64,000 nucleotides of DNA from Neolewinella agarilytica (GTDB taxonomy: Bacteria > Bacteroidota > Bacteroidia > Chitinophagales > Saprospiraceae): NCBI RefSeq assembly GCF_900110645.1, contig NZ_FOFB01000004.1, positions 1 through 64,000 of the forward strand, given 5' to 3'. Below, piece by piece: positions 56,151-63,876 of this stretch; position 1 is the first letter of the stretch; each line of letters starts with the position of its first letter. Both the position numbers and the translations under genes were made by a program. The notes beneath the pieces were generated by a model that made no database searches, was not told the DNA's origin, and was given only the letters and a program-made list of their open reading frames with translations.

Positions 56151-57197
56151 ATGAGTAATAAAAAACTAAGCTTTCTCGATAGCTACCTGACGCTGTGGAT
56201 CTTTGTCGCCATGGCCATTGGGGTAGGGCTGGGATATTTTTTTCCGGGTATTCCTACTTTCATTAATTCCTTCAGCAGCGGTAGTACCAATGTGCCGATT
56301 GCAATTGGCCTGATTCTGATGATGTATCCTCCACTGGCTAAAGTGAACTATGCCCTGCTACCCAAAGTCTTCAGAAACACCAGGGTTTTGTCCGTTTCCC
56401 TATTGCTCAACTGGGTGGTTGGGCCGGTACTGATGTTTTTGCTGGCCATCACTTTCTTACGAGACTATCCTGAATATATGGTGGGGCTGATCCTTATCGG
56501 TCTGGCCCGTTGCATTGCCATGGTGCTGGTTTGGAATGACCTGGCTGACGGCAGCAGCGAGTACGGCGCCGGACTGGTTGCCCTGAACAGCATTTTTCAG
56601 GTGTTCGCTTACAGCTTTTACGCCTGGATTTTTATCACGGTACTGCCTCCTTACTTTGGTTTTGAGGGGGCGATTGTGGACATTTCCATTGCCACCATCG
56701 CCGAAAGTGTAGCCATCTATCTTGGCATTCCCTTCCTGGCGGGTATTCTGAGCCGGATCCTGCTGGTTAAGCTCAAAGGAGAGCAGTGGTATACTGAGCA
56801 GTTCATTCCCGCTATTTCTCCGATGACGCTGATCGCCCTCTTGTTCACCATCGTAGTTATGTTTTCGCTGAAGGGGGAGTTGATCGTAAAAATCCCGCTG
56901 GATGTGCTCATCATTGCCGTGCCACTACTGATCTACTTCACCCTGATGTTCATTATTGGCTTCTTTGTTACCCGGGCTGCCGGGGCAACTTATGACAAGA
57001 CGGCTGCGGTAGCCTTCACCGCCGCGGGCAATAATTTTGAGCTGGCCATTGCGGTAGCCATCGCGGTCTTCGGGCTGAATTCCGGGCAGGCATTTGCCGG
57101 CGTTATCGGCCCCCTGGTGGAAGTGCCGGCACTGATCTTGTTAGTACGGGTTTCCTTCTGGCTGCGGGAGCGATATTACGGTAAGGCAAGCGCTTAG
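56151..57197 (+). CDS. acr3: ACR3 family arsenite efflux transporter
   Basis: 348 residues and ten hydrophobic membrane helices. Acr3-type As(III)/H+ antiporter of the inner membrane. The conserved helix-4 segment [20 protein letters not shown], with the essential Cys, and [19 protein letters not shown] in helix 9, with the conserved Glu, are present. It is the last gene of the arsR module. No arsC reductase gene is seen here, so arsenate reduction must come from elsewhere. Confidence 0.92.
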   Translation: MSNKKLSFLDSYLTLWIFVAMAIGVGLGYFFPGIPTFINSFSSGSTNVPIAIGLILMMYPPLAKVNYALLPKVFRNTRVLSVSLLLNWVVGPVLMFLLAITFLRDYPEYMVGLILIGLARCIAMVLVWNDLADGSSEYGAGLVALNSIFQVFAYSFYAWIFITVLPPYFGFEGAIVDISIATIAESVAIYLGIPFLAGILSRILLVKLKGEQWYTEQFIPAISPMTLIALLFTIVVMFSLKGELIVKIPLDVLIIAVPLLIYFTLMFIIGFFVTRAAGATYDKTAAVAFTAAGNNFELAIAVAIAVFGLNSGQAFAGVIGPLVEVPALILLVRVSFWLRERYYGKASA

Positions 57198-57369
57198 AAC
57201 CGGAAAAGGATTTTGTGCCAAAGGGCTTGCCTTGCACCTGCGTACGCGGCTAAACCTGCAGAAGTCTCCGCGCCCAACACTTCCCTTTGAGCTGGTGACC
57301 GTCTTTTCTGTAGGGAAAACTTTTTCATCGCTTTAAACCGTTGTCCTCCTTGCGTACCTTCGCGGCTTA

Positions 57370-57463
57370 TGAGTCAAATAGTCAGAGAGTCAAGCAGTCA
57401 GGCAGTAGCTACCGCGTTTGACTTTCTGACTGCTTGACTTTCTGACTGCTTGACTAATAGACT
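57370..57463. repeat. Inverted AGTCAAGC octad array upstream of metG
   Basis: Left arm units AGTCAAAT, AGTCAGAG, AGTCAAGC, AGTCAGGC; right arm units TGACTTTC, TGACTGCT, TGACTTTC, TGACTGCT, TGACTAAT, AGACT. The right arm ends exactly one base before the metG start codon. The period is 8 bp, the arms are inverted and the loop is about 15 nt. In mRNA this hairpin would cover the translation start of metG. A forward copy of the dispersed element lies at 57232-57254. Confidence 0.8.
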
Positions 57464-59581
57464 ATGAAATCTCTCCTCACCTCCGCTCTCCCTTACGCCA
57501 ATGGTCCGCTCCACCTGGGGCACCTGGCTGGCGCGTACTTACCCGCTGATATATACGCCCGTTACCTGCGGCTGATGGGCCGGGAAGTGCTGTGGGTTTG
57601 CGGGTCGGATGAGCACGGTGCGGCGATTACCCTTCGTGCCAAGAAAGAGGGCATCGACCCCCGGGATATTATCGATAAATACCATGCCCTGAATAAAGGC
57701 AGCTTCGAGGCCCTGGGGATCAGCTTCGATTATTACCACCGGACGAGCGCGCCACTGCATCACGAAACGAGTCAGGAGTTTTTCACGAAACTACTGAAGC
57801 GGGGCGATCAGTTTGAGATCAAAACCACCGAGCAGTACTACGATCCGGAGGCGAATCAGTTTCTGGCCGATCGCTACATCAAGGGAACCTGCCCGAATTG
57901 CGGTTCCGAAAATGCTTTTGGCGATCAGTGCGAAAACTGTGGCAAAGACCTTTCCCCCACGGAACTCATCAACCCGGTGTCCACCATCAGTGGCGCTAAG
58001 CCTGAACTGCGGGAGACCAAGCACTGGTTCTTCCGGCTGGATGAGCACGAAACCTGGCTGAAGGAATGGATACAGACAGGAAAGGTCGATGGCGTGCAAC
58101 TGCACGACCCTAAAGACTGGAAAAAACACGTGGTGGGGCAATGTATGAGCTGGCTGGATGGAGGCCTGATGCCCCGGTCCATTACCCGCGATCTTGACTG
58201 GGGTATCCAGGTGCCTGACGCGCCAGGTAAGGTGTTATACGTTTGGTTCGATGCCCCGATCGGCTACATCTCCAGCACTAAGCAGTGGGCCATAGAAAAC
58301 GGTGGTAACTGGGAAGACTGGTGGAAAGGCGACGACAGTGAACTGGTACACTTTATTGGTAAAGACAACATCGTTTTTCACTGCATCGTCTTCCCGGCCA
58401 TGCTGAAGGCCCACGGCGAGTATAATCTGCCGGTTAATGTACCGGCCAACCAGTTCCTTAATTTTGAAGGAGACAAATTCTCCAAGTCGAGAGGGTGGGG
58501 CATTGAACTGCAGGAATACGTGGAAGAGTTTAAAGACTTCCCGAACAGCGAAGACGCCATCCGCTGGGCGCTGATCCGAAACCTGCCCGAACAGCAGGAT
58601 GCAGACTTTACCTGGGACGGGTTTACTGAATACCACGATAAAGACCTGGCGGATAAGCTGGGCAACTTCATTAACCGCGTGACGGTGCTGACGCACAAGT
58701 ATTTCGGTGGCCGGGTGCCGGAGGGGGCGCATACGCAGGTGCAAAGTGAGGTGACGGAAGCCGTGTACAAGATCGGACAGGACATCGAAGCCTTCCGCTT
58801 TAAGGATGCGGCTACCTCTTTCGTGGAGCTGGCTTCTTTCGGTAATACTTACCTGCAGGATGCCGCGCCCTGGAGCCTCTTCAAGGCTAACCCCGATGAC
58901 CCCGCCATCGCCGAAACGATGTACCACTGCGCCCAGATCGCTGCCGCACTGGCGCTGACCTGTACGCCCTTTATTCCCTTCTCGGCTGACCGCCTGCGGG
59001 CGGTCCTTAACCAGATCCCGGCAACGAACGGAGACTGGCAGCTGGCGATGGATACCCTGGCCGCAGGCCGCCCACTCTTGCCCTCAGGGCACGAACTGGG
59101 CGAAGCCGGCGTCCTCTTCCCCAAGATCATCGACCGTAAAGACGACAGTCGCAACGCTATCATCCAGAAGCAACGGGATAAGATGGCTGCAGTGCTGGCC
59201 GCTAAAACCGAAACCGATGCAGCTCCTGAGCAGGAAGCCCGAGAAGCATTCAAGCCGGAAATGACCTTCGACGATTTCCTGAAGATGGACCTTCGCACCG
59301 CTACTATCCTTACCGCTGAAAAGGTAAAGAAGTCCAGCAAGCTGCTCCACCTGACCATTGATCTGGGCAGCGAGCAACGCTCGGTCGTCTCTGGTATCGC
59401 GAAGCACTTTACACCGGAGGAAGTGGTGGGCCGGCAGGTCGTATGCGTCACTAACCTCGCGCCCCGCAAAATGGCGGGAGTCTTAAGTGAAGCCATGATC
59501 CTGATGGCAGAAGACGGAGAGGGCAAATTGGTATTCGTGAGCCCGCCGACAGGGTTTGGGAACGGATGGACGGTTCGATAG
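57464..59581 (+). CDS. metG: Methionyl-tRNA synthetase
   Basis: 705 residues, charging tRNA-Met. Class I motifs: HIGH-like YANGPLHLGHLAGAYLPAD and KMSKS-like EGDKFSKSRGWGI. A zinc knuckle is inserted in the catalytic domain (CPNCGSENAFGDQCENCGKD). The C-terminal 110 residues are an EMAPII/Trbp111-like tRNA-binding domain (MTFDDFLKMDLRTATILTAE) used for dimerisation and tRNA binding. Near residue 424, AHTQVQ is encoded by a copy of the dispersed GC element. The ATG directly abuts an inverted repeat array. Confidence 0.96.
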   Translation: MKSLLTSALPYANGPLHLGHLAGAYLPADIYARYLRLMGREVLWVCGSDEHGAAITLRAKKEGIDPRDIIDKYHALNKGSFEALGISFDYYHRTSAPLHHETSQEFFTKLLKRGDQFEIKTTEQYYDPEANQFLADRYIKGTCPNCGSENAFGDQCENCGKDLSPTELINPVSTISGAKPELRETKHWFFRLDEHETWLKEWIQTGKVDGVQLHDPKDWKKHVVGQCMSWLDGGLMPRSITRDLDWGIQVPDAPGKVLYVWFDAPIGYISSTKQWAIENGGNWEDWWKGDDSELVHFIGKDNIVFHCIVFPAMLKAHGEYNLPVNVPANQFLNFEGDKFSKSRGWGIELQEYVEEFKDFPNSEDAIRWALIRNLPEQQDADFTWDGFTEYHDKDLADKLGNFINRVTVLTHKYFGGRVPEGAHTQVQSEVTEAVYKIGQDIEAFRFKDAATSFVELASFGNTYLQDAAPWSLFKANPDDPAIAETMYHCAQIAAALALTCTPFIPFSADRLRAVLNQIPATNGDWQLAMDTLAAGRPLLPSGHELGEAGVLFPKIIDRKDDSRNAIIQKQRDKMAAVLAAKTETDAAPEQEAREAFKPEMTFDDFLKMDLRTATILTAEKVKKSSKLLHLTIDLGSEQRSVVSGIAKHFTPEEVVGRQVVCVTNLAPRKMAGVLSEAMILMAEDGEGKLVFVSPPTGFGNGWTVR

Positions 59582-59727
59582 GGTCGACCGGCTGACCACC
59601 CAAAGCAAGCATATTTGGTGCAGGACGTGGAAGCCTTCCGGGGTGACTGTTCCGGATAGGTAGGTGATTCCTTTTCAAAAGTCGGGGATTGGCTAAACAA
59701 TCAGAAGAGACTTTCCGCTAGAGGAGT

Positions 59728-60393
59728 ATGCCCTATCAACTTCGTCCGGTTCGGGAAGTAAGCCTGCTGCTGGCTGGCCTTAGTCTGATCGCTATTGCTG
59801 TATATGTGGATGGCAAAGACACCCGGCCGATTCGGGTGGGGAATCTCCGCAACCCCCATGCGGGGTCCCGCAACCCACTCGATGCGCTGGCCTTTAGGAC
59901 GCCCGACCCGGCCGCAGCGGCACTGGCGGATATTGGCCTCTACGGTGGCCCAACCTTGCCCCTTCTACTTTCCCTGCACCCGCGTACGCGCCGCCAGTAC
60001 CCCACAATTCTGCTGATCTGGCTGGAAACGATACTGCTCAATTTTGCGATTACGAGCCTGCTCAAAAACACCGTTAGTAGACCCCGCCCTTACGTGCTTA
60101 ACCCTGATTTTGACGCCCGGCACGAGCTAAGCCGCAATGACCGGGCTGCGTTTCTGTCCGGCCATACTTCCCATGCGGCGGCGGGATCCCTGCTCTTCGC
60201 AGAACTGGTGACGAGCTATGCGGAAAAAGAACTGGTGTCAATTACTACTTACTCACTGAGTGGATTTCTGTCTGGCTTGACGGCCTACCTGCGCGTAAAG
60301 GCAGCCAAGCATTGGCCGACAGATGCACTGGCCGGATTAATATTGGGCGCAGTGGTAGGTTGGTTGGTGCCCCGCCTGCACCGAACCCCCTGA
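59728..60393 (+). CDS. PAP2 family phosphatase
   Basis: 221 residues with several membrane helices. PAP2/lipid phosphatase motifs: KNTVSRPRPYVLNP (KxxxxxxRP), LSGHTSHAAAGSLLFAELV (SGH) and RVKAAKHWPTDALAGLILG (R-x5-H-x3-D). It probably dephosphorylates phosphatidate, undecaprenyl pyrophosphate or a related lipid at the membrane. Residues near 85 (HPRTRRQYP) are encoded by a copy of the dispersed element, in a loop between helices. It is followed by the tRNA region. Confidence 0.85.
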   Translation: MPYQLRPVREVSLLLAGLSLIAIAVYVDGKDTRPIRVGNLRNPHAGSRNPLDALAFRTPDPAAAALADIGLYGGPTLPLLLSLHPRTRRQYPTILLIWLETILLNFAITSLLKNTVSRPRPYVLNPDFDARHELSRNDRAAFLSGHTSHAAAGSLLFAELVTSYAEKELVSITTYSLSGFLSGLTAYLRVKAAKHWPTDALAGLILGAVVGWLVPRLHRTP

Positions 60394-60472
60394 TTTTTTT
60401 AGATCAGCCGCAACTAATCATTGCTGACAGACCATTTATCTCCCGCAGCCAATGGGCTGCAGATCTTCACGA

Positions 60473-60548
60473 TAGTGAGAGTACGGGTTACTTCTCCTGG
60501 TTGATTGTCCCTCATGGGGGCATAGGTTCGATTCCTGAAGCGCTTCGG
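60473..60548 (+). other. Degenerate tRNA-like segment upstream of the tRNA cluster
   Basis: TAGTGAGAGTACGGGTTACT (60473-60492) resembles the D-arm region of the element at 60661-60681. A stem TGTCC/GGGCA encloses CTCATGG, which would put CAT in the anticodon position, and AGGTTCGATTCCT gives a T-arm (60524-60536). The spacing is abnormal: no variable loop and no acceptor stem can be built. GCGC-TTCG-GCGC (60539-60550) forms a UUCG tetraloop hairpin. It looks like a decayed tRNA or tRNA-like RNA. Confidence 0.3.
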
Positions 60549-60578
60549 CGCATCCCGTCTCGTTTTCTTCGTGATTTT

Positions 60579-60652
60579 GCTCCTGTCGTCTAAACGGTTC
60601 AGGATCTCCGGCTTTCTACCGGAGGATACGGGTTCGAATCCCGTCGGGAGTA
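60579..60652 (+). tRNA. tRNA-Glu-like (anticodon TTC, atypical loop)
   Basis: A complete cloverleaf can be drawn. Acceptor GCTCCTG/CGGGAGT has two G-U pairs. The D-arm starts GTCTAAACGGTTCAGGA, typical of tRNA-Glu. The anticodon arm is TCCGG-CTTTCTA-CCGGA and the T-arm ACGGG-TTCGAAT-CCCGT. By position the anticodon is TTC (Glu). The base after the anticodon is T instead of the nearly universal purine, so function or identity is not fully certain. CT follows the discriminator A; CCA is not encoded. Confidence 0.65.
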
Positions 60653-60653
60653 C

Positions 60654-60726
60654 TTTGTGGTAGTGAGTGTTGGCGTTACTTCGAAATTTAATCCGGAAGT
60701 AGAAGGTTCGATTCCTTCCTGTGGCC
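60654..60726 (+). other. tRNA 3' half (candidate 3' part of a permuted tRNA-Trp)
   Basis: A good tRNA 3' half is present at 60692-60726: TCCGG (anticodon stem), AAGTA variable loop, GAAGG-TTCGATT-CCTTC T-arm and CTGTGGC acceptor strand. The 5' part (TTTGTGG-TA-GTGA...TTAC) has tRNA-like spacing, giving 73 nt overall. Its acceptor and anticodon stems do not pair, so it is not a normal tRNA. TCCGG is fully complementary to the CCGGA of the 5' half downstream. Confidence 0.4.
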
Positions 60727-60730
60727 TTGC

Positions 60731-60768
60731 GCTGTGGTAGCTCAATGGTGAGAGCGCCGGACTCCAAA
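60731..60768 (+). other. tRNA-Trp 5' half (anticodon CCA)
   Basis: GCTGTGG-TA-GCTC-AATGGTGA-GAGC-G-CCGGA-CTCCAAA: acceptor 5' strand, perfect D-arm, 5' strand of the anticodon stem and a loop with anticodon CCA. No matching 3' half follows. The only nearby 3' half lies immediately upstream at 60692-60726, in permuted order. Confidence 0.55.
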
Positions 60769-60801
60769 AGCACGCCGCTCGTTTTTCTCCACAATACTAT
60801 G

Positions 60802-60833
60802 GCCCTCATCCGATGTTATCGGGTGGGGGCTTT
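60802..60833 (+). terminator. Terminator behind the tRNA cluster
   Basis: GCCCTCATCCGAT (60802-60814) pairs with ATCGGGTGGGGGC (60818-60830), with two G-U pairs and a GTT loop, followed by TTTGT. It shows that the broken tRNA segments lie inside a terminated transcription unit. A reverse copy of the dispersed element follows at 60843-60863. Confidence 0.7.
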
Positions 60834-60997
60834 GTACTGTTTGGCGCGCCCGCAGGTGCAGGGTTTATCTCAGGGCAATGAATGGCCATGCCCAACCAAG
60901 TGGATGCGAGAGGGAGAAAATCGCTTGTTTCCAGATCCTTTTTTGTCCTAATCCCCACGGAGACCTGCCGGAGCAAGTCAAAATGCAATAAACAGAA

Positions 60998-61039
60998 GAC
61001 AAAATGTCACTTGTTTTGGAAAAAGCAAGACAAAATGTC
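60998..61039. promoter_or_regulatory. Twin GACAAAATGTC sites upstream of hsp20
   Basis: The 11-bp interrupted palindrome GACAAAATGTC occurs at 60998-61008 and 61029-61039, 31 bp apart start to start, close to three helical turns. Both copies are preceded by AA. The sites lie 80-120 nt before hsp20. No CIRCE or SD-like element is seen. A heat-shock operator is the natural guess. Confidence 0.5.
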
Positions 61040-61118
61040 GTGCATTATTGTGTGGAACACCCTTTGCCTATTCCCCACCGTGCAGCATTGCACCCCAAAC
61101 CATAAAAACCAATAAACG

Positions 61119-61535
61119 ATGAAACTCATCAATTATAACCGCCCTTTCCCAACCAACTTCGCTCGTTTCTTTGATGATCACCGGACGATGGCTACTGACG
61201 CGTACCGCCCTGCAGTGAATATCACGGAGACTGATGAAGTCTTCGAACTGGAACTGTTAGCTCCAGGTCGTGAGAAAGATAATTTTAATATTGCCTTCAA
61301 CGAAGGTGTACTAGAAATCACTTACACCACGCCAACTACTGACGAGGATAGTAAGCCACGTTTCCGCCTGAAGGAATTCCGCCTGGCGGATTTCACCCGC
61401 CGCTTTAAGCTCGACGCCAAAATGATTAAAGATGAGGCCATTGACGCCTCTTATATCAATGGTGTTTTGCGTCTGACCCTGCCTAAGCGGGAAGAGGCTT
61501 TACCCAAGCCACCCCGTCAGATTGCGGTTGGCTAA
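61119..61535 (+). CDS. Hsp20/alpha-crystallin family small heat-shock protein
   Basis: 138 residues. ATP-independent holdase chaperone. The alpha-crystallin domain (about 27-125) contains AYRPAVNITETDEVFELELL, ADFTRRFKLDAKMIKDEAID and the conserved YINGVLRLTLPKREE. The N-terminal arm is short (KLINYNRPFPTNFARFFDDH). It is a lone gene with a twin palindrome upstream and a strong terminator downstream, consistent with stress-controlled expression. Confidence 0.93.
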   Translation: MKLINYNRPFPTNFARFFDDHRTMATDAYRPAVNITETDEVFELELLAPGREKDNFNIAFNEGVLEITYTTPTTDEDSKPRFRLKEFRLADFTRRFKLDAKMIKDEAIDASYINGVLRLTLPKREEALPKPPRQIAVG

Positions 61536-61574
61536 GAGCCATGACTTATATTGAATTGAATAGACAAATTTTCC

Positions 61575-61603
61575 GGCCCGAAGCACCCCTTCGGGCCTTT
61601 TTT
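61575..61603 (+). terminator. Rho-independent terminator of hsp20
   Basis: GGCCCGAA (61575-61582) pairs with TTCGGGCC (61590-61597), followed by six T. Confidence 0.9.
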
Positions 61604-61634
61604 AGGTCAAATCTCATCCGCCAGCGTACACCGG

Positions 61635-63071
61635 TTACTGATCTTCAATAACGAGCACGATGGTGTCAACTTCCAGCTCGACTTTCAGGAACTCCATCAG
61701 GCGTTCGCGGGTGGATCTTAGCTGGGAGGTGGTGGGGCGTCGTCCGGGCCAGCTTCGTTTGAGCGCGATGAGTGGAATGGCGGACACAGATGAAGAGTCC
61801 AGCGTTGGAAGCCGAGCCATATGGACAGCGTCTACCTCGGTGAAAGAGAGCCGGAGCTTTTTGGTCAGGTTTTTAGCAATAGCCGTGTCGGAGCGGGAGG
61901 CTATCATCTGATTGGTGAGTTGCTGTTGCTGCAAAACGAGCTGGCCAAGCCGTTGCTCAAGGTTGTTGATGCGGCCATCATGATTACTCATCGTTGATAG
62001 CTTGCCCTGAATGCCGGCCATTTCGGAAGCCGTGAAGCTGGTGTCCGTAACAATGCGGGCACCGGTCAATTCGTATGGCTTCTCCTGCAGAATGCGGGTG
62101 TAATACTGGATGCTGTCCCGGTCAAGCAGCCGGTCTTTAACCGGGTAAATCAATAGTGGCTGCTCATCGTTTTCCCGGTTCAGAAGGTAGGTCGAGCTGC
62201 TGCTGGGGAAATACTTTTCCGTAAACTGGCGGGCGGCTTTTTCCTGGCTCTGGTCCTCCAGTACGTCGGTCAGCACGTAGATGCCGGGTAAGATCATCAG
62301 TATACTGATGGCACCGATGATGAGTTGACTCTTTCGGGATTCCTGTTTGTTCACATATTTCCGATAGGGGAAGCGTAGCAGGCGGATGATCACGTAAGCC
62401 GTTACGGCGATGAAGAAGGAGTTAAGGAAGAAGAGGTAGAATGCTCTCCAGAAGACGGAAAAGCCCAGGTCTGGATCACTGAAGGCCAGGGTGATGCCGT
62501 AGCCAGCGACACATAGTGGTGGCATCAAGGCTGTGGCGATGGCTACGCCAGGTATGGCGTTTGTCTTATCCGCCCGGGTAACGGAGATGATCCCCGCCAG
62601 ACCACCGAATACGGCGACCAGCGCGTCAAGGATGGTGGGTTCAGTACGGGCCTGCATTTCGTCCGTGAAAATATCGATGGGCGTAACGGCAAAGTAGAGC
62701 ACGCTGGTCACCAGAGCAATGATGATGGCGATACCGAAGTTTTTGAGTGCTTGCCAGAGCAGGTCCCGGTCGTTAGTTCCTACCCCCAGCCCGACGCCCA
62801 AAATGGGGTTCATGAGCGGAGAGATCAACATGGCCCCGATAATGACGGCTCCGGAGTTGAGGTTGAGCCCAAGGCTGGCAATCATGATGGAACAGACCAA
62901 CATCCAGGCGTTGGAACCCCTCATTAACTTACCGCTGATGATGGACTGCACGGCACCTTCCCGGTCGCTGCCTTCCCGCAGGTTCATGAAGTCTTTAAAC
63001 CATTCCCGGATACTGTCTCCCGGGGTGACCTCAGTGCTCTCTGGTTTTGGAGTAGTTTCTTCTGCTAACAT
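61635..63071 (-). CDS. DUF389 domain-containing membrane protein
   Basis: 478 residues. The DUF389 membrane domain is recognisable by SNAWMLVCSIMIASLGLNLN, GAVIIGAMLISPLMNPILG and IPGVAIATALMPPLCVAGYG, in six or so helices (about 55-265). The C-terminal 200 residues are soluble, with a coiled-coil-like stretch (NNLEQRLGQLVLQQQQLTNQ). Family members are of unknown function; transport has been suggested. It is a lone gene on the minus strand. Confidence 0.88.
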   Translation of the reverse strand: MLAEETTPKPESTEVTPGDSIREWFKDFMNLREGSDREGAVQSIISGKLMRGSNAWMLVCSIMIASLGLNLNSGAVIIGAMLISPLMNPILGVGLGVGTNDRDLLWQALKNFGIAIIIALVTSVLYFAVTPIDIFTDEMQARTEPTILDALVAVFGGLAGIISVTRADKTNAIPGVAIATALMPPLCVAGYGITLAFSDPDLGFSVFWRAFYLFFLNSFFIAVTAYVIIRLLRFPYRKYVNKQESRKSQLIIGAISILMILPGIYVLTDVLEDQSQEKAARQFTEKYFPSSSSTYLLNRENDEQPLLIYPVKDRLLDRDSIQYYTRILQEKPYELTGARIVTDTSFTASEMAGIQGKLSTMSNHDGRINNLEQRLGQLVLQQQQLTNQMIASRSDTAIAKNLTKKLRLSFTEVDAVHMARLPTLDSSSVSAIPLIALKRSWPGRRPTTSQLRSTRERLMEFLKVELEVDTIVLVIEDQ

Positions 63072-63102
63072 AAGTGGGCAAGATAGGTAAGGATTCTATT
63101 TT

Positions 63103-63146
63103 CCCCTTAACCTTTACTCCTTAATCCTTTTCTCCCTTACCCCTTA
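63103..63146. repeat. CCCCTTA heptad array at the end of the LolD-like gene
   Basis: Units CCCCTTA, ACCTTTA, CTCCTTA, ATCCTTT, TCTCCCTTA, CCCCTTA on the plus strand. The array overlaps the last codons and the TAA stop (63137-63139) of the minus-strand ATPase gene, as at 30347-30381. Confidence 0.65.
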
Positions 63147-63790
63147 AGCACCCCGTCCACCATTTCCAGGCGGCGGTCACTCATACGGGCGAGCTCTTCG
63201 TTGTGGGTGACGATGATGAAAGACTGGCCAAAATCGTCCCGCAGTTTAAACAACAGGCTGTGCAACTCTTCGGAGCTGGCTGAGTCAAGGTTGCCGCTCG
63301 GCTCATCCGCAAAAACGATGGCCGGGTCATTGATCAGGGCCCGGGCAACAGCGATACGTTGTTGCTCTCCGCCACTCATCTGGTTGGGCTTATGCTCCGC
63401 CCGGTCTTCAAGGCCGAGGTAACGGAGCAGGCCAAGGGCCTTTTTTTCCGTAGCCTCAACGGGGGCTTTATTGATGTAGGCCGGAATACAAACATTCTCC
63501 AGAGCCGTAAACTCAGGAAGCAAATGGTGAAACTGGAAAACGAAGCCTACTTCTTTATTACGAAAAGCGGCCAGCTGCCGCTCTCCCAGACCAAATACAT
63601 CCTGCCCGCCGATGGCGAGGGTCCCTCCGTCGGGCCGGTCGAGGGTGCCGAGAATGTGCAAGAGTGTACTTTTTCCCGCTCCTGATTTGCCAACGATGCT
63701 TACCACCTCTCCCTTTCCAATCTGCAGGTCTACACCTTTAAGAACCTGAAGGGTGCCGTAGCTTTTAGTAATGTTGTTTGCCTGGAGCAT
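63137..63790 (-). CDS. lolD: LolD-type ABC transporter ATP-binding protein
   Basis: 217 residues from ATG 63790 ([20 protein letters not shown]); an upstream ATG at 63829 is less likely. Walker [20 protein letters not shown]-loop [19 protein letters not shown], signature [16 protein letters not shown], Walker [15 protein letters not shown] and H-loop [20 protein letters not shown]. The DEPSGNLD motif and length fit the LolD/MacB family that exports lipoproteins or acts in envelope maintenance. No permease gene is adjacent. Confidence 0.88.
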   Translation of the reverse strand: MLQANNITKSYGTLQVLKGVDLQIGKGEVVSIVGKSGAGKSTLLHILGTLDRPDGGTLAIGGQDVFGLGERQLAAFRNKEVGFVFQFHHLLPEFTALENVCIPAYINKAPVEATEKKALGLLRYLGLEDRAEHKPNQMSGGEQQRIAVARALINDPAIVFADEPSGNLDSASSEELHSLLFKLRDDFGQSFIIVTHNEELARMSDRRLEMVDGVLKG

Positions 63791-63876
63791 GAAAATTAAG
63801 TTAGGGTAGGGAAGTATTGAAGCCGCCAAGATAGCTGACGGCTAACTAATGCTCTCCCGGGGCAGCTTATTGCCGG

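Noticed and set aside
57370-57463. CRISPR array
   Set aside because: Units are 8 bp, directly adjacent and in inverted arms; there are no 20-40 bp spacers and no cas genes.
60414-60809. Small minus-strand protein gene over the tRNA region
   Set aside because: Overlaps the tRNA-Glu-like gene and tRNA halves; no protein motif.
60473-60830. Two-piece tmRNA
   Set aside because: A T-arm-like GGTTCGATTCC is present, but there is no tag-peptide reading frame, no tmRNA acceptor consensus and no alanine-type G-U pair.
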